A DNA stretch of 51,008 nucleotides from the IMG/VR virus record IMGVR_UViG_3300028595_000019, positions 1-51,008 of that record; one strand, 5' to 3'. Both the position numbers and the translations under genes were made by a program. Below are positions 34,301-44,077 of this stretch, piece by piece (position 1 is the first letter of the stretch; the number at the start of each line of letters is the position of its first letter). The notes beneath the pieces were generated by a model, which did no database searches, had not been told where the DNA came from, and saw only the letters and a program-made list of their open reading frames with translations. The DNA is from a virus.

Positions 34301-37300
34301 ATATTTGGAAGCAAGCTATAAACATTACAAAAGACGATATAGTCTCACAACCGCTTAGTAAATCATTTCCTGAACCTGACTATTTAAAAATGATTGAAGA
34401 GGGAGGAGTAAGCATTGATAATGCTATTTTGATGAAATTCTTATATGACAATATACCATCAAAACCACGTAAAAAATACCGAGTACAGTCATGGGTAAAC
34501 AAGGTGCAAAATGTGATAGATACCTACAACGATTTACTTGATAAAGGAATAGACAGAGCAGGCAAACTAGAATCATCTATACCAGACAAATTTGGAGGTG
34601 TAGCAGATGAGTTTAGGATATACAAAGATATCATGAAAGAATTTGGATTCCCTAAAGAAATTATAAAACTAGGAACTTATGGCATAAGAAAATTTCATGG
34701 AAGAGATGACTATACAATTACAAACGGTAGATTTATTGTAAAAGACTTCCCTACAATCAAGGAAGCTGCCAAACATCTTAAAAATATATTATCAAATAAC
34801 AAAGAAAAAAGAAAAAAGATTTCTTTTGGCGTTTATCAAAACAGGAATAGTGGAGAAATATATATTGGTAAAAAATCAGCAACAGGAGTAGTTCCAATAG
34901 TTAAAGGATTCACGAAATTAGAAGATGCAAGCAACCATCTAAAAGAAAATCAGGAACAACTTGAATCCATTTGGGAGGGAATGAAAATAAAAGTCAAAGA
35001 GAGAAGGGATATTAACAGGCAAAGAGTTGGTACAGATTGGAGAAAAGGGAAAGATGTAACAGCCTCAGAATATTCAGACACATTTGGTTTTAGAGGAGTT
35101 GAATTTGGTAATTGGGTAAATCTTAAAGAAAGGCAAGAACACGTAAATGCAGCTTATGATTCTTTAATGGACTTAGCAACAGCCTTAAATATTCCGGCAA
35201 AAGCAATATCTTTAGGCGGAGAACTAGGCTTTGCATTTGGAGCAAGAGGATCAGGTGATGCTTCCGTACATTATGAACCCGGCAAGGTTGTAATAAACCT
35301 AACGAAAACTAAGGGAGCAGGAAGTTTAGCGCATGAATGGTGGCATAGTTTAGATAATTATTTCTCTCGTAAAAGAGGCGAAAAACTAAATTATCTTACC
35401 CAAAAACCAAGACAAGGAGTTGTTATTTCTGAAAACAGGAAAGTTGTCCCTGATGAACGTATAAGAAAAGAAATGCACGATGCTTTTAAAGGTGTGGTTG
35501 ATGCTATTAATAAAAGTGGATTACCTACTAGGTCAAAGAGGATGGATGAAACTCGCAGTAAGTTGTATTGGAGTACACCTATTGAAATGAGCGCAAGGGC
35601 ATTTGAAAACTTTATTATTGAAAAACTTGGAGCATCAAACCAGAGTAATGACTACTTAGCTAATTTTAAAGAAACAGGGGAATGGATTAAATCAGGTGTT
35701 GATATGGATTCTTACCCATATCCATTAAAGGAAGAAAGTGAGAAAATTAATTCAGCTTTTCAAGAGTTTTTTGATGTTATCCAAACCAAGACTGATGAGC
35801 AAGGGAATGAGGTGATGTTTAGGATTAAAGAAGCTTCACAAGTTGAGGATATTACTGAAACAGATAACTTTAAGAAATGGTCAAAAAATGCTCCAATATT
35901 ACAAGGATTTGATATACAAGGCACAAAACCAGGTGAACCTCAAGTATTTGACGTATATCATGGCACAACTAACGAATTTTATATATTTGATCCAAAAGTA
36001 AAAGGAGAAATTGAATCTCATTTTGGATTAGTAAATTATTTTACTTCCGATGAATATGATGCGAACCAAAACTATCTATCTACAGGTCCAGATTTAACTA
36101 ATCGAATAGAGAGAGAAAAAGAACAACTCGAATATACGATTGAAGAAGAATTAGAAGATTTAGGATTTGATGAGTTAAAAGAAAATTATAATCTTCCAGA
36201 TAATTTCACAGAAGATAGCTCTCCTGAAGAAATTGCAAAGTATATTTCAGAAAAGAAATTAAAAGGGGGTTCTGAGAAAATAATGGAATTATTTGTAAGG
36301 TTAGATAATCCCGTTGTTATTAATGGAATAAATAAAACATGGATTGAGCCTTATAATGAATCCAAGATTGAAGATTATTTAGAAGATGCAACAAGAGAAA
36401 TTGCTGAGGAATATGATATATCTGAAGAAGAAGCAAAAGAAGATTACAGTCCTGAGATTCGTGAAAGAGCAATAGAAATAGGAGGTATTGAAAATCAAAT
36501 CATAGAAGCAGCACAAAAAGCAGCATGGGATAATGGTGTCGATCCAAATGATGTTCTTCAGGCATTACCAGAACAGGTATATTTTGAATCAGTAAGTGCA
36601 GACGATATTAATAATTCAATAAGAAAAAGTGAGAGCGCAGCATATTTAGAAGATGATGATGGGAAACTAGTTAATCATCAAATAATAGGAGATATATTTA
36701 AAAATCTTGGTTATGACGGTATTGTATTAGTTAATGCGAGGGATTTTTTCTATAATATGAAGATGGATCCAAATACTTCTCATGTTCATTTATTTGATGG
36801 ATTCCAAAATCAAGTAAAACTATCCGATGGAACTAATGTAGAATTTGGAGAAAGTAATGATATTCGATTCCGACAAAACCTCTCCCGTCCTACCCGACCA
36901 AACATTGCTGATGCAGGGAAATATGTTGAGTACCGAGATAAGCTTGATGAGTTCGACAAGGCAGTGCGCGACATGGCTCAGGCAGCACAAAAAGAGTTTG
37001 GTGTACCTGTGAATGTAGTTAGTCAAGTGAAAGAATTACCTGAGAAAATACAGCGTATCATAAAAGACAGTGGGCATGATATTAAGAAGATTACCGGGCT
37101 TTACGATCCTATTCGCGAAGAGGTGCACATTGTTTCTACTAATAACAAGTCTACTGATGAAATTAAGCAGACCATAGCACATGAGATAATTGCTCATAAA
37201 GGACTAAGACAATTATTTGGCAATGAATATGTAAATATTGCAGAACAGATTTATGAAAGCATCCCACAGAAAGATATTGATCGTTTAGCGGATGTTTACC

Positions 37301-40300
37301 AGACAGATGATAAGTTTACTATTGCTGATGAATTTATTGCTGAGACAGCCGAAAAAGACGTTAAACCTAGCTGGTGGAAAGACTTCATCCAGAAGATCAG
37401 AGACCTTTTCAGGAAACTATTTAATATAAAGTACACCACAAAAGACATTGAAGGGTTGCTGAAGAAAAGTGCTAAAAACTTACGTAAAGAGGCAGCGAAA
37501 AGAACGGGACCACCTCAGAGAAAAGAGTATAAATATGCCGGAGAGTATATTGATGCTTTGGTAGAGAATTCTCCACGTCAACTCAAAAAGGATTCTCCCA
37601 ATGTGAGAGCGAGGTTAAAAAAAGACGAGTCTTTAGAAAAGAAAGAAAAACAGTTACTTGACAAACTGGACAAGATTCCTAAAAAGAAAGAGGTTCACTA
37701 TAACCACACCTTGATAAAGAACAAAATTAAGTACATTAAGCAAGGATGGAGATTAGGGAACATTGATACCAAAAGGTATATTAACGACTTACAAAAGAAT
37801 ATTGTTAGTTATGCTAAGAAATACATGCCTTTTGATCAGGCTGGGAAAGCTGAAGTAAATAAATTGTTATCATTGATTACAAAAGCTGATACTCCCGAAA
37901 AGGTAGAAGAGGCTTTTGATCAAATCACAGATATTGTAAGGGGAATAGATAAAAGAAGGATCATTTCTAATATTGATAAACTCCTAAAAAAGAACAAGCC
38001 TAAGACGGTAAATGGAAAACCTCAAGGCAGGATGAATCCAGATGTGTATGAAACCTTAGATAAGATAAGGGTAATACGAGGATTAAAAAGCGATGAGTTC
38101 GAAGAGTATTATGAGAACATTGATGAATTGGATGTAAAAGAAATTGCATTAGCTACCCTCTTTGGAAACTTAGAAGAGAAGTCGAGAGCTGAGTTAGAGG
38201 AAGCATACACCAAGTTATCCGACATCGTTGATATCGGGAAGATATGGTACAAGGACGACCTAGAGGACAGGGAAGAACACATAAAGGAATTAAGGTATAA
38301 GGCCATTGGGAAAATTACAGGAGGCAAAGGGATTGTCCCTGCACAAGAATATCCTGGTGGTATCCCTATAAGAAAAGGAGCCTTAGACGAATACGTCAAT
38401 AATAATCAGAGTTTTGAGTGGTTGTTAGACAAGTTGTCCAAGGATAAGAAAGAAGAAACAGCACAAGGATGGATGCAGGAATACTTTGGTGACTTGGTAC
38501 ATAAATCTACGAATGCAGAGACTAAAGGGATACAGGAAGTAACCGAACAGATACATAATAAGGCAGCCGAAATCTTTGGGAAAGATAAGAAGAAGCTTGC
38601 TAAGTTATTGGCTAAAAATTCAGAAAAGGTCAAGAACTCAGGAGTAACATTCATAAACAGAAAAGGAGAAAGGCAAGAAATTGAGTTATCTCAGAATGAT
38701 GCATATAAGAAATGGATGGAGTGGCAAGATCCAACGTTAGAAGGAACATTCGAAAAGATGGGATGGGATGGTATCACACTGTTAGAACTTGAGAAATTCC
38801 TTGATCCTAAAGTAAAGAAATGGGCTGAGTGGCAACTAGATGAGTTTTATCCGAGCTATTATGAAGGAGTGAATAAGAAGTTTAGGGAAACATATTATGT
38901 GAACCTTCCATTTAATGAGAAATATTCTCCTATACGTAGAGAAGTGACTCAGGTAGCCGACAAAGATGATAGCATGTTACGAAAGAGTAACTTACTTTCT
39001 AGTGTAGGAAATGCAAGTTTGAAATCAAGGGTAGTAAATAAAACAGACCTACAGTTATTAGATGGAGACCAGGCATTGATAATGCATGTCACTGAGATGG
39101 AACATTTCAAGGCATGGGTTGATACAATTAAAGAGCTTCGCGCAGTATTTGGATCACGAGGGGTACAACATGCCATTAAATATGAGCATGGTAATGGTAT
39201 ACGCTCTATTCTTAATAGACAGATTAATGATTTTGCCAGTGGAGGAAAAGACCGTTCAGATGTGATATACACCATTGACAAGGTTAGGAGAGCCTTTGTT
39301 ACGGCAGAGCTGGGATTAAATTACACCTTGATGCCTAAGCAGCTAGTATCTTCTTTTACTTATATGTCAGAGATGCCAATACATAAGTATGCAGCAGGAA
39401 TGATAAATCTTGCCTTGAATTTCAGAGAAGCATTCAATACGCTCACAGAGTCGGAAACTGTAAAAGAGCGTTATCGTAGAGGTTGGACTCATGAGGTTCA
39501 TTCTGCTTTAAAATCTAATATCCCAACGAAGATGTCAGGAGCAAAATCCACGATGAATGACATACGTAATTTCTTAATGATTCCTACTAAACTAGGGGAC
39601 TTCGGTGGAATAATGGGTGGATGGACAGTATATCGATATCACTATAACAAGCAAAAAGAATTACAAAAAACAGACAGCGAGGCTCATCGTTATGCCTTAA
39701 ATAAATTTGAAAGGGCTATATCTCGCTCACAACAGTCCTCAAGATTAGTAGATACCTCAGAATTGCAAAAGGGTTCGTTTGGTAAGCTGTTTACAATGTT
39801 TAAAAACTCTCAGCAACAGTATTTCCGATACGAAAATGCAGCGATAAGAAACCTTCTTAAAGGAAGAGGTTCAAAAGCGAAGAACATTAAAATTATAGCC
39901 TTATATCACGTATTATTACCTGTTATATTCCAGGCAGTAGCAAACTTTTTTACAGACGATGATCCTGAAAAAGAAAGAAAGAGACTGTTAAGGGCAGGAA
40001 TATTAGGCTCGTTTAACGGAATGTTAATCCTTTCGGACATTGTAGAGTTCTTATTGGAAAAAGCAATGGGAGAAAGATGGAGTTATTCAGCGACACCAAT
40101 TGAGGGAGCCGTTAATAATCTTGGTTATGGAGCATACAATATTTATTCCGGAATAAAAGACATGGACCGAGAGAAGGTACAAAAAGGATTGAAGCAGTTA
40201 GGTTATGGTCTTAACAATATGAGAATAGGTCTCCCATACAGGCCAACAAAAAAGATTATTGAGCAGATAAAAGATTTAAAGGAACCTGAAAGGGTTGAAG

Positions 40301-40572
40301 CCGAAAAGGTGATGGAGGATTTCAATAAGCTAAAAAAGAAAAATAAAGATTGGGAAAAGACAGCAAAAAGACTGAAAGAGAAAGGAGACGAAGAAGGGAT
40401 GTATGGCATGATGAGTAACTCTAAATACAGAAAACAAGAGTATGCCATATCGAATATAAATAAGATTATTAGAGACCTTGATAAAAAGAAAGAGTATAAA
40501 AAACTAACAGAAAGAGAGTATTACAATGAGAAAGCACGGCGAATAAAAAGAGAGTTAGAAAAAGCAAAATAA
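28339..40572 (+). CDS. Giant polyvalent ejection protein (about 4,077 residues)
   Basis: I place the start at the ATG at 28339, four bases after the previous stop. Domains, in approximate order: a Gly/Ala-rich hydrophobic region (110-400); charged repeats and linkers; a beta-clamp-like domain (about 1740-1945, with TTDELRPVMNGVLID, ASDAHKL and GNYPDYKAVIP); a polyvalent metallopeptidase-like domain with AHEWWHSLDNYF (about 2330); an ADP-ribosyltransferase-like domain from YHGTT (about 2539) to YDGIVL; a second metallopeptidase with HEIIAH (about 2946); long helical stretches; and a membrane-active region near 3850-3960. Such proteins travel in the virion and enter the host with DNA, where their enzymes may block defences. 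It fills a quarter of the window. Confidence 0.75.
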   Translation: MPDDKLLKILQKNGLYQSASSQSQTDEEDFDLDEFLSKYKNKPEEKEPQAKEEEVIDFRDLPDVDLQNLDLSKKDTKIVPTQQQEFDKTQQKLINEGQEYKDELKYEGDDVQNAVERGAYYGGKSAIGSMGIGLEEGALKVNDYLSKISDSPGYQEWIKQQDERIEGNIKEINQWKNSNLPEMQGTFGEKVGGALPFASMVVATALTKSPYMAQATAGSFGLMGFGEGIEAYDKEKENKDVLNEYYGKEPEEVDEAKRLGTGALYSAVYSLPMAKYLKSILPKNAYNKVIAKAFTKMANNPEISKAGTEIWEHFLKTSPAQAKTFAKQMGGKTLHSIGTMEGIGLGKLAVDKYFLDRDVSLDEFKQVATEGLESGLIFGVLTAPFGIYAQNTATKQRRQQQGSVVLGINPDGKAVEIIPGKEGNIGITPEGKQVKVSENTVRNSVKVPYDVFEKSINEFKKENKLYEGAETEAVQGNISELANKAAYKNGEDIYVYIDKDGKKYFIKDGEIKNKDEKLSVITEDGQSLKANIPRDKINIVSKDDFVLEGMKLWESRFKPKTTEEQVVENIQAKEQAKQQQKATEEAKINKNIEDMMSEVTHSNGKEVITFKNIRGRKYYLKEGDLKNNEIGTTRKAIDAETGKVVPVDFVPQEEVRYTVDEFKKFLEKEKGDYFSKQEAKELMDKIDPEKPFKFQGKDMMVVETTPMGIVAHDVNSQDVNEIILIPHSEFDKIEISPIQEEAYQVKKETEKEVEKYQKDLRVTVENEEVTLPFLPSEDGNYQLAKDVESKENALDLVDQLNKRYPNRVFEVYDLTDPNDEFAEARYTITSKPNIKENEQEKQEIQEQEQQQELGEEQRPTEEAAEENQVQEQVIPGLEKDINEYAGKLSKEFSRDKRQDIVAKLAEKERQLSKIKSEENKKKGIDLTGNTMTSSPSILDSEQNIDAKKTLSDRGFKTDIKWSQGEINHALKENSETDFAEGYLDMMVNNKSVIPIRSLPFAESYEQRQSIINNYKAYKEGKEELNEDTQKALEYLKQGFLNRGFEGKNDDARDYIDDYLEGQVDLDSEMMKDVINEYYKIDNDFKRRIERYQGLTLKEIIRNLSLEESIKFYDHARTKIQERDSKRKDGNDYPGIEGEKRGQKSEVREEVQKRGRSVEDFLSESKKVVEKSKESVSEYRQSLDKLENTLSGIEEKPKNKVKSKKDSELEQSSVTEDIPDRVQNKELTPASLNKIDDTEAPSRGSDTKLSESINVSSKSESNSQLANAKNEDKNKNLIIQQSNRVDLIKDVKYIETKETRIDNDFDKDDPEYNQYKALKPFFINEWYYADNTDPVTETFTNIEDALKDLRIPGNDLDLDGNYEPYKIIRLGVEEVWLDSDGNEVYDGDKISYDEWAYDNRDNEFVKKFGVESFIKDYSFDSLEKNAQELESKVYSNIHIDLINEYESNGNKLNIKTPSSGKYRRIIVENEKGEDVGEIKLRISDHAYNPANNNFENDIVSIEIANENKTAKKFNGLYGLRFNGENTYNEVVELVNDRIKEIIDNWNIDKNQEIQQAEQEVEQNPSEEQKGNVSTGENVSKNQPEFAGEVISKPKEKKENEKDDTGRDQQEEKNGREPSEALVDDLKINSSKNKSDKINTLDDIDKKMILDRVLKSIKEKNYREFYGTKPIFEIIAIQEIEEYLYAEIDLSTEEVNEIFISKENTDKYISKIIKEFLESDLSKVKIIPEKNRINSLPEANIGTLNPVSIEYKKQPIKKNIQASVLGSLKNVITTDELRPVMNGVLIDPENNVMVASDAHKLVVIPVKAGGKKRIIAPKNINNSYKYKKGQEIEGNYPDYKAVIPEKTTTLNDKFKTKDLLERLEGINRVRKFITVPQEVVTILNFNDTEIHLQPNILYDAIEALYLNGSKEVEVSSTGYADRAVVFRDVKNKDKLALVMPIIPGGLKVHVNLNKGNTVIKPAKDKDVVSEKIQPNNLKDVGEKIGGAKKDIWKQAINITKDDIVSQPLSKSFPEPDYLKMIEEGGVSIDNAILMKFLYDNIPSKPRKKYRVQSWVNKVQNVIDTYNDLLDKGIDRAGKLESSIPDKFGGVADEFRIYKDIMKEFGFPKEIIKLGTYGIRKFHGRDDYTITNGRFIVKDFPTIKEAAKHLKNILSNNKEKRKKISFGVYQNRNSGEIYIGKKSATGVVPIVKGFTKLEDASNHLKENQEQLESIWEGMKIKVKERRDINRQRVGTDWRKGKDVTASEYSDTFGFRGVEFGNWVNLKERQEHVNAAYDSLMDLATALNIPAKAISLGGELGFAFGARGSGDASVHYEPGKVVINLTKTKGAGSLAHEWWHSLDNYFSRKRGEKLNYLTQKPRQGVVISENRKVVPDERIRKEMHDAFKGVVDAINKSGLPTRSKRMDETRSKLYWSTPIEMSARAFENFIIEKLGASNQSNDYLANFKETGEWIKSGVDMDSYPYPLKEESEKINSAFQEFFDVIQTKTDEQGNEVMFRIKEASQVEDITETDNFKKWSKNAPILQGFDIQGTKPGEPQVFDVYHGTTNEFYIFDPKVKGEIESHFGLVNYFTSDEYDANQNYLSTGPDLTNRIEREKEQLEYTIEEELEDLGFDELKENYNLPDNFTEDSSPEEIAKYISEKKLKGGSEKIMELFVRLDNPVVINGINKTWIEPYNESKIEDYLEDATREIAEEYDISEEEAKEDYSPEIRERAIEIGGIENQIIEAAQKAAWDNGVDPNDVLQALPEQVYFESVSADDINNSIRKSESAAYLEDDDGKLVNHQIIGDIFKNLGYDGIVLVNARDFFYNMKMDPNTSHVHLFDGFQNQVKLSDGTNVEFGESNDIRFRQNLSRPTRPNIADAGKYVEYRDKLDEFDKAVRDMAQAAQKEFGVPVNVVSQVKELPEKIQRIIKDSGHDIKKITGLYDPIREEVHIVSTNNKSTDEIKQTIAHEIIAHKGLRQLFGNEYVNIAEQIYESIPQKDIDRLADVYQTDDKFTIADEFIAETAEKDVKPSWWKDFIQKIRDLFRKLFNIKYTTKDIEGLLKKSAKNLRKEAAKRTGPPQRKEYKYAGEYIDALVENSPRQLKKDSPNVRARLKKDESLEKKEKQLLDKLDKIPKKKEVHYNHTLIKNKIKYIKQGWRLGNIDTKRYINDLQKNIVSYAKKYMPFDQAGKAEVNKLLSLITKADTPEKVEEAFDQITDIVRGIDKRRIISNIDKLLKKNKPKTVNGKPQGRMNPDVYETLDKIRVIRGLKSDEFEEYYENIDELDVKEIALATLFGNLEEKSRAELEEAYTKLSDIVDIGKIWYKDDLEDREEHIKELRYKAIGKITGGKGIVPAQEYPGGIPIRKGALDEYVNNNQSFEWLLDKLSKDKKEETAQGWMQEYFGDLVHKSTNAETKGIQEVTEQIHNKAAEIFGKDKKKLAKLLAKNSEKVKNSGVTFINRKGERQEIELSQNDAYKKWMEWQDPTLEGTFEKMGWDGITLLELEKFLDPKVKKWAEWQLDEFYPSYYEGVNKKFRETYYVNLPFNEKYSPIRREVTQVADKDDSMLRKSNLLSSVGNASLKSRVVNKTDLQLLDGDQALIMHVTEMEHFKAWVDTIKELRAVFGSRGVQHAIKYEHGNGIRSILNRQINDFASGGKDRSDVIYTIDKVRRAFVTAELGLNYTLMPKQLVSSFTYMSEMPIHKYAAGMINLALNFREAFNTLTESETVKERYRRGWTHEVHSALKSNIPTKMSGAKSTMNDIRNFLMIPTKLGDFGGIMGGWTVYRYHYNKQKELQKTDSEAHRYALNKFERAISRSQQSSRLVDTSELQKGSFGKLFTMFKNSQQQYFRYENAAIRNLLKGRGSKAKNIKIIALYHVLLPVIFQAVANFFTDDDPEKERKRLLRAGILGSFNGMLILSDIVEFLLEKAMGERWSYSATPIEGAVNNLGYGAYNIYSGIKDMDREKVQKGLKQLGYGLNNMRIGLPYRPTKKIIEQIKDLKEPERVEAEKVMEDFNKLKKKNKDWEKTAKRLKEKGDEEGMYGMMSNSKYRKQEYAISNINKIIRDLDKKKEYKKLTEREYYNEKARRIKRELEKAK

Positions 40573-40591
40573 TAAATAAATTCTTGCAACC

Positions 40592-42646
40592 ATGGAAAAG
40601 ACGATAATGAATATAGACAAGAAGAAGCTGACCACTTCTAACCTTGTCGAGAGTGCGCGAGCAAAGAAAGAAAAACGCGACAGGAAGCAAACGCGATATC
40701 TTTATGATGAAGAAACGCAGGAGAACCAACAACTCCTGGATGTATGTCGCCAATATTGGGAGTCATTACAAGACTTTCGTGACAGGAGAAAGAGGAACAG
40801 AAAATACTATCGCGGAGAACAATGGAAGGATAAAATTAGCAATCCCGATTATGATGCTAATGATAGTAACTCAGAAGAGTATATTACCGAAGAACAGTAT
40901 ATCATCAATCAAGGGAAAGTGCCTTTAAAGCAAAATATTATTCGCCAGCTCGTAAGGAATTTTATTGGTCAGTATCGTCAAAATCCAAGTAAATCTATGG
41001 TTGTTGCAAGAGATAGAAATGAAACCTGGATTGTTGACATGTTAAATAACGCGCTTGGTTATGCCCATGATTTGAACAGAACAAAAAGACTAGATGCGCG
41101 ACTATTAGAAGAGTTTTCTATGTCTGGGTTTTTAGGTCAAAAGATTACTTATGATTGGTGGGATGAAAAACGAAGAGAAGATGTAAAGATTGTTAATAAG
41201 AACCCGGCAATGATGTTCTTTAATACTGATGTAGCAGATCCTCGTTTGCTCGACCTTAATCTTATTGGGGAAATATACGATATGGAGCTAGATGATATCA
41301 TTGTTGTTTTCTCACAGAAAAAATCGGATGAAGAAAAGATAAGGGAATGGTACGGATATGATAAAAGTGATCTAAAAGCTATTTATGAAGGAGACGGCCT
41401 CTCCGCAGACAGAATAGATTATTTGGATTTCTTATTGCCTAATGAACCACATAAATGTAGAGTTATCGAAGTATGGGAAAAACGTACTGAGTGGAGAGTA
41501 AAAGCATGGGATAAGCTTTCAGGGAAAATGGATGTCGTTGAATACTCTATAAAAGAGATTGATTTAATGAATCAGAAAAGGATAAGAGAATTTGCATTGG
41601 AGGGAATTCCAGAGTCAGAGGTACCATTAATCCAGGCATGGGAAGAAAAGGTAAAATTTTGGCATGTAAAATATCTTACTCCTGAAGGATATGTCTTATA
41701 CGAGTCAAGATCAGTATACGAGCATAGATCACATCCATATGTGATAGCTTTATATCCTTTATTAGACGGTGAAGTGTGGGGATTTGTGGAAGATATGATT
41801 GACCAACAGCGTTATATCAATAGATTGATAACATTGATTGACTTCATCATGGGATCCTCTGCTAAGGGAGTTTTAATGATTCCTGAAGAAAGTATTCCTG
41901 AGAATATGACACCACAAGATTTTGCTACCGAATGGACGCGATATAATGGAGTTATCGTATATAAATCCAAACCGGGCGTTTCTCCACCACAGCAGTTAAG
42001 TACAAACTCTTCTGCCGTAGGAGCGCAAGAATTATTATCTCTTCAGATGAAATTAATCCAGGAGATATCAGGTATCTCTAATGCTGTGCAAGGGCAAACA
42101 CCTAAAAGTGGTACTCCTTCGTCTTTATACGCTCAACAGAGCCAAAACAGCATGACGAATATGGCTGATTTTATGGAAACATTTAATGAGTTTAAAGAGA
42201 TAAGAGAGATGAAGGTATTACAAATTATACAGCAGTTTTATCCCAAGAATCGTCATGTATCTATTTCTAGTGAGACATATGACGATGATAAAGCAGCAGT
42301 ATATAATCCGGATGCAGTAGCCGATCTTGATTTTGATGTTACAGTAGTACAAGGTGTAGACACTCCTGTATACAGACAGTTAATGGATGACACGTTAATG
42401 GAATTGCTACGAGGACAAATGATCTCTTTAGAAATGTTCTTACAGAATACGTCATTACCATATGCTCAGAATCTATTAGATTCTATACGTAAAGAGAAAG
42501 ACAGGATGCAACAAGGCCAGATACCAGATGGTCTATTACAACAATATGCTCAGTTACAAGGTTCTCCAAAAGAAGGAGGACAGCAACAACAGGGGCAACC
42601 AGCACAACGTCAATTAATGGATAGATTGTTAATGAACGCATCTTAA
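40592..42646 (+). CDS. Portal protein (P22-like)
   Basis: A 684-residue protein with portal hallmarks: FRDRRKRNRKYYRGEQW (about 54-70), VPLKQNIIRQLVRNFIGQYRQNPS (about 110-133), a long helical stem region and a Gln-rich C-terminus (barrel-like). Portals form the 12-fold ring through which DNA enters and leaves the head; the length fits short-tailed P22-like phages. It follows the giant ejection protein by 19 bases, an unusual order since ejection genes usually come after the capsid. Confidence 0.85.
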   Translation: MEKTIMNIDKKKLTTSNLVESARAKKEKRDRKQTRYLYDEETQENQQLLDVCRQYWESLQDFRDRRKRNRKYYRGEQWKDKISNPDYDANDSNSEEYITEEQYIINQGKVPLKQNIIRQLVRNFIGQYRQNPSKSMVVARDRNETWIVDMLNNALGYAHDLNRTKRLDARLLEEFSMSGFLGQKITYDWWDEKRREDVKIVNKNPAMMFFNTDVADPRLLDLNLIGEIYDMELDDIIVVFSQKKSDEEKIREWYGYDKSDLKAIYEGDGLSADRIDYLDFLLPNEPHKCRVIEVWEKRTEWRVKAWDKLSGKMDVVEYSIKEIDLMNQKRIREFALEGIPESEVPLIQAWEEKVKFWHVKYLTPEGYVLYESRSVYEHRSHPYVIALYPLLDGEVWGFVEDMIDQQRYINRLITLIDFIMGSSAKGVLMIPEESIPENMTPQDFATEWTRYNGVIVYKSKPGVSPPQQLSTNSSAVGAQELLSLQMKLIQEISGISNAVQGQTPKSGTPSSLYAQQSQNSMTNMADFMETFNEFKEIREMKVLQIIQQFYPKNRHVSISSETYDDDKAAVYNPDAVADLDFDVTVVQGVDTPVYRQLMDDTLMELLRGQMISLEMFLQNTSLPYAQNLLDSIRKEKDRMQQGQIPDGLLQQYAQLQGSPKEGGQQQQGQPAQRQLMDRLLMNAS

Positions 42647-42664
42647 AAACTTTAATTACATATT

Positions 42665-44077
42665 ATGGAATGTCCGAAATGCTTTAGTTCAAACGTAACT
42701 AAAGAAGGAAGTTATTTGTATGACGGAGAAAGAGTACAGCGTTACAAATGTCATAATGAAAATTGTGATGTGGATAGGTTTAGTAGCCGGACCAGGTTTA
42801 ATGAAAAGACTCGACATAGAAGTCGGAAGGAATCTTTTAACCAACGGGATTTTATCATTAATAAATACAAGGATGACGAGAAAGAAAAGGAACGAATATT
42901 AGATGGTGAAATATCTTCAAAGACAACCGATAGGAAAAAGATTCTAAGTAAGTTTTTAGAAGAGTGTGAAGTAGATATTGATAAGTGGGAAGTGGAGAGG
43001 TTTTTATTAAATGCGTGGGACGTAACTATGAAAATAGGCAAATATAATGCCGAATCTATTCATAAAACTTATAAAGACGAAAAAGGAGAAACCGTACATC
43101 AAGGTAAATATAGTGCTGAATCTGACAACCATTCAGAAACATATACAAACTACCAAATAAAAGTATGGCTCAAACCTAAAACTAAAGACTTCGATCCAGA
43201 AGTATTTAAGGCACAAATAATAGAAGATATTACCAAGCATTCCCCGTTAATTAAAGAAATAAAATATAAACCTAAGAATGAAAAGAATTTATTGGTTTTA
43301 AATCTATATGATGCGCATCTAGGTCGTTTAAGCTGGGGAGAGGAGTCTGAAGGGAATTATGACATAAAGATTGCCGAGAAATTAATTTTTAAAGTTGTCA
43401 ACGGTCTTATAGAAAAGTCTAAAGGATTCTCCCCAGAAAAAATACTTATTCCTGTAGGACATGATTTCTTAAATTACGACTATGCAAAGCCTTTTCCACA
43501 AACAACAAATGGCACACCACAGGAAGCAGATGTACGCTGGCAAAAGATGTTTAGGATAGGTTATAAGATTTGGTTTGACATAATCGATTTGCTTAGTAAA
43601 AATATTGCTCCTATAGATGTGATAAGCATACCGGGGAACCATGACGAGCAATCTATTTTTTATCTGTCTGAAGTATTATATATGAAGTACTTTAATAATA
43701 AGAACGTACATATTAACAATGCTCCGAAAAAACGGAAATACTATAATTATGGACAGAATCTTATTGGTGTAACACATGGGAGATATGAAAAAAAGACAGA
43801 GATTCATAACCTTATGTTTAGTGACCGAGATGCAAAACCATTTTTAAGCAAGACAAAATTCAGGTATTTCTATTTAGGACACTTACACCATGAGAAACAA
43901 GTGCAGATCAAATCGGAGGATTATCGAGGAATGATTGTAGAGTTTCTACCATCTATAGCACAGACAGATGCTTATGAATTTGATAGAGGATATTCAAGTA
44001 TTAGAGGTGGTACAGCAATGGTACATAATCATAAATATGGAAGGATAGCTAAGTTTAATCATAATATTATGGAGTAA
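42665..44077 (+). CDS. Metallophosphoesterase with N-terminal zinc finger
   Basis: A 470-residue protein. The N-terminus has CPKC and CHNENC, a zinc finger for DNA or protein binding. The C-terminal half is a calcineurin-like phosphoesterase: LYDAHLG (about 220), a later GHDFLNYD, GNHDE (about 327) and GHLHH (about 410) supply the two-metal site. The family cuts phosphodiesters or phosphates; in phages between portal and other head genes it may act on DNA ends. Stop overlaps the next start by one base. Confidence 0.8.
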   Translation: MECPKCFSSNVTKEGSYLYDGERVQRYKCHNENCDVDRFSSRTRFNEKTRHRSRKESFNQRDFIINKYKDDEKEKERILDGEISSKTTDRKKILSKFLEECEVDIDKWEVERFLLNAWDVTMKIGKYNAESIHKTYKDEKGETVHQGKYSAESDNHSETYTNYQIKVWLKPKTKDFDPEVFKAQIIEDITKHSPLIKEIKYKPKNEKNLLVLNLYDAHLGRLSWGEESEGNYDIKIAEKLIFKVVNGLIEKSKGFSPEKILIPVGHDFLNYDYAKPFPQTTNGTPQEADVRWQKMFRIGYKIWFDIIDLLSKNIAPIDVISIPGNHDEQSIFYLSEVLYMKYFNNKNVHINNAPKKRKYYNYGQNLIGVTHGRYEKKTEIHNLMFSDRDAKPFLSKTKFRYFYLGHLHHEKQVQIKSEDYRGMIVEFLPSIAQTDAYEFDRGYSSIRGGTAMVHNHKYGRIAKFNHNIME

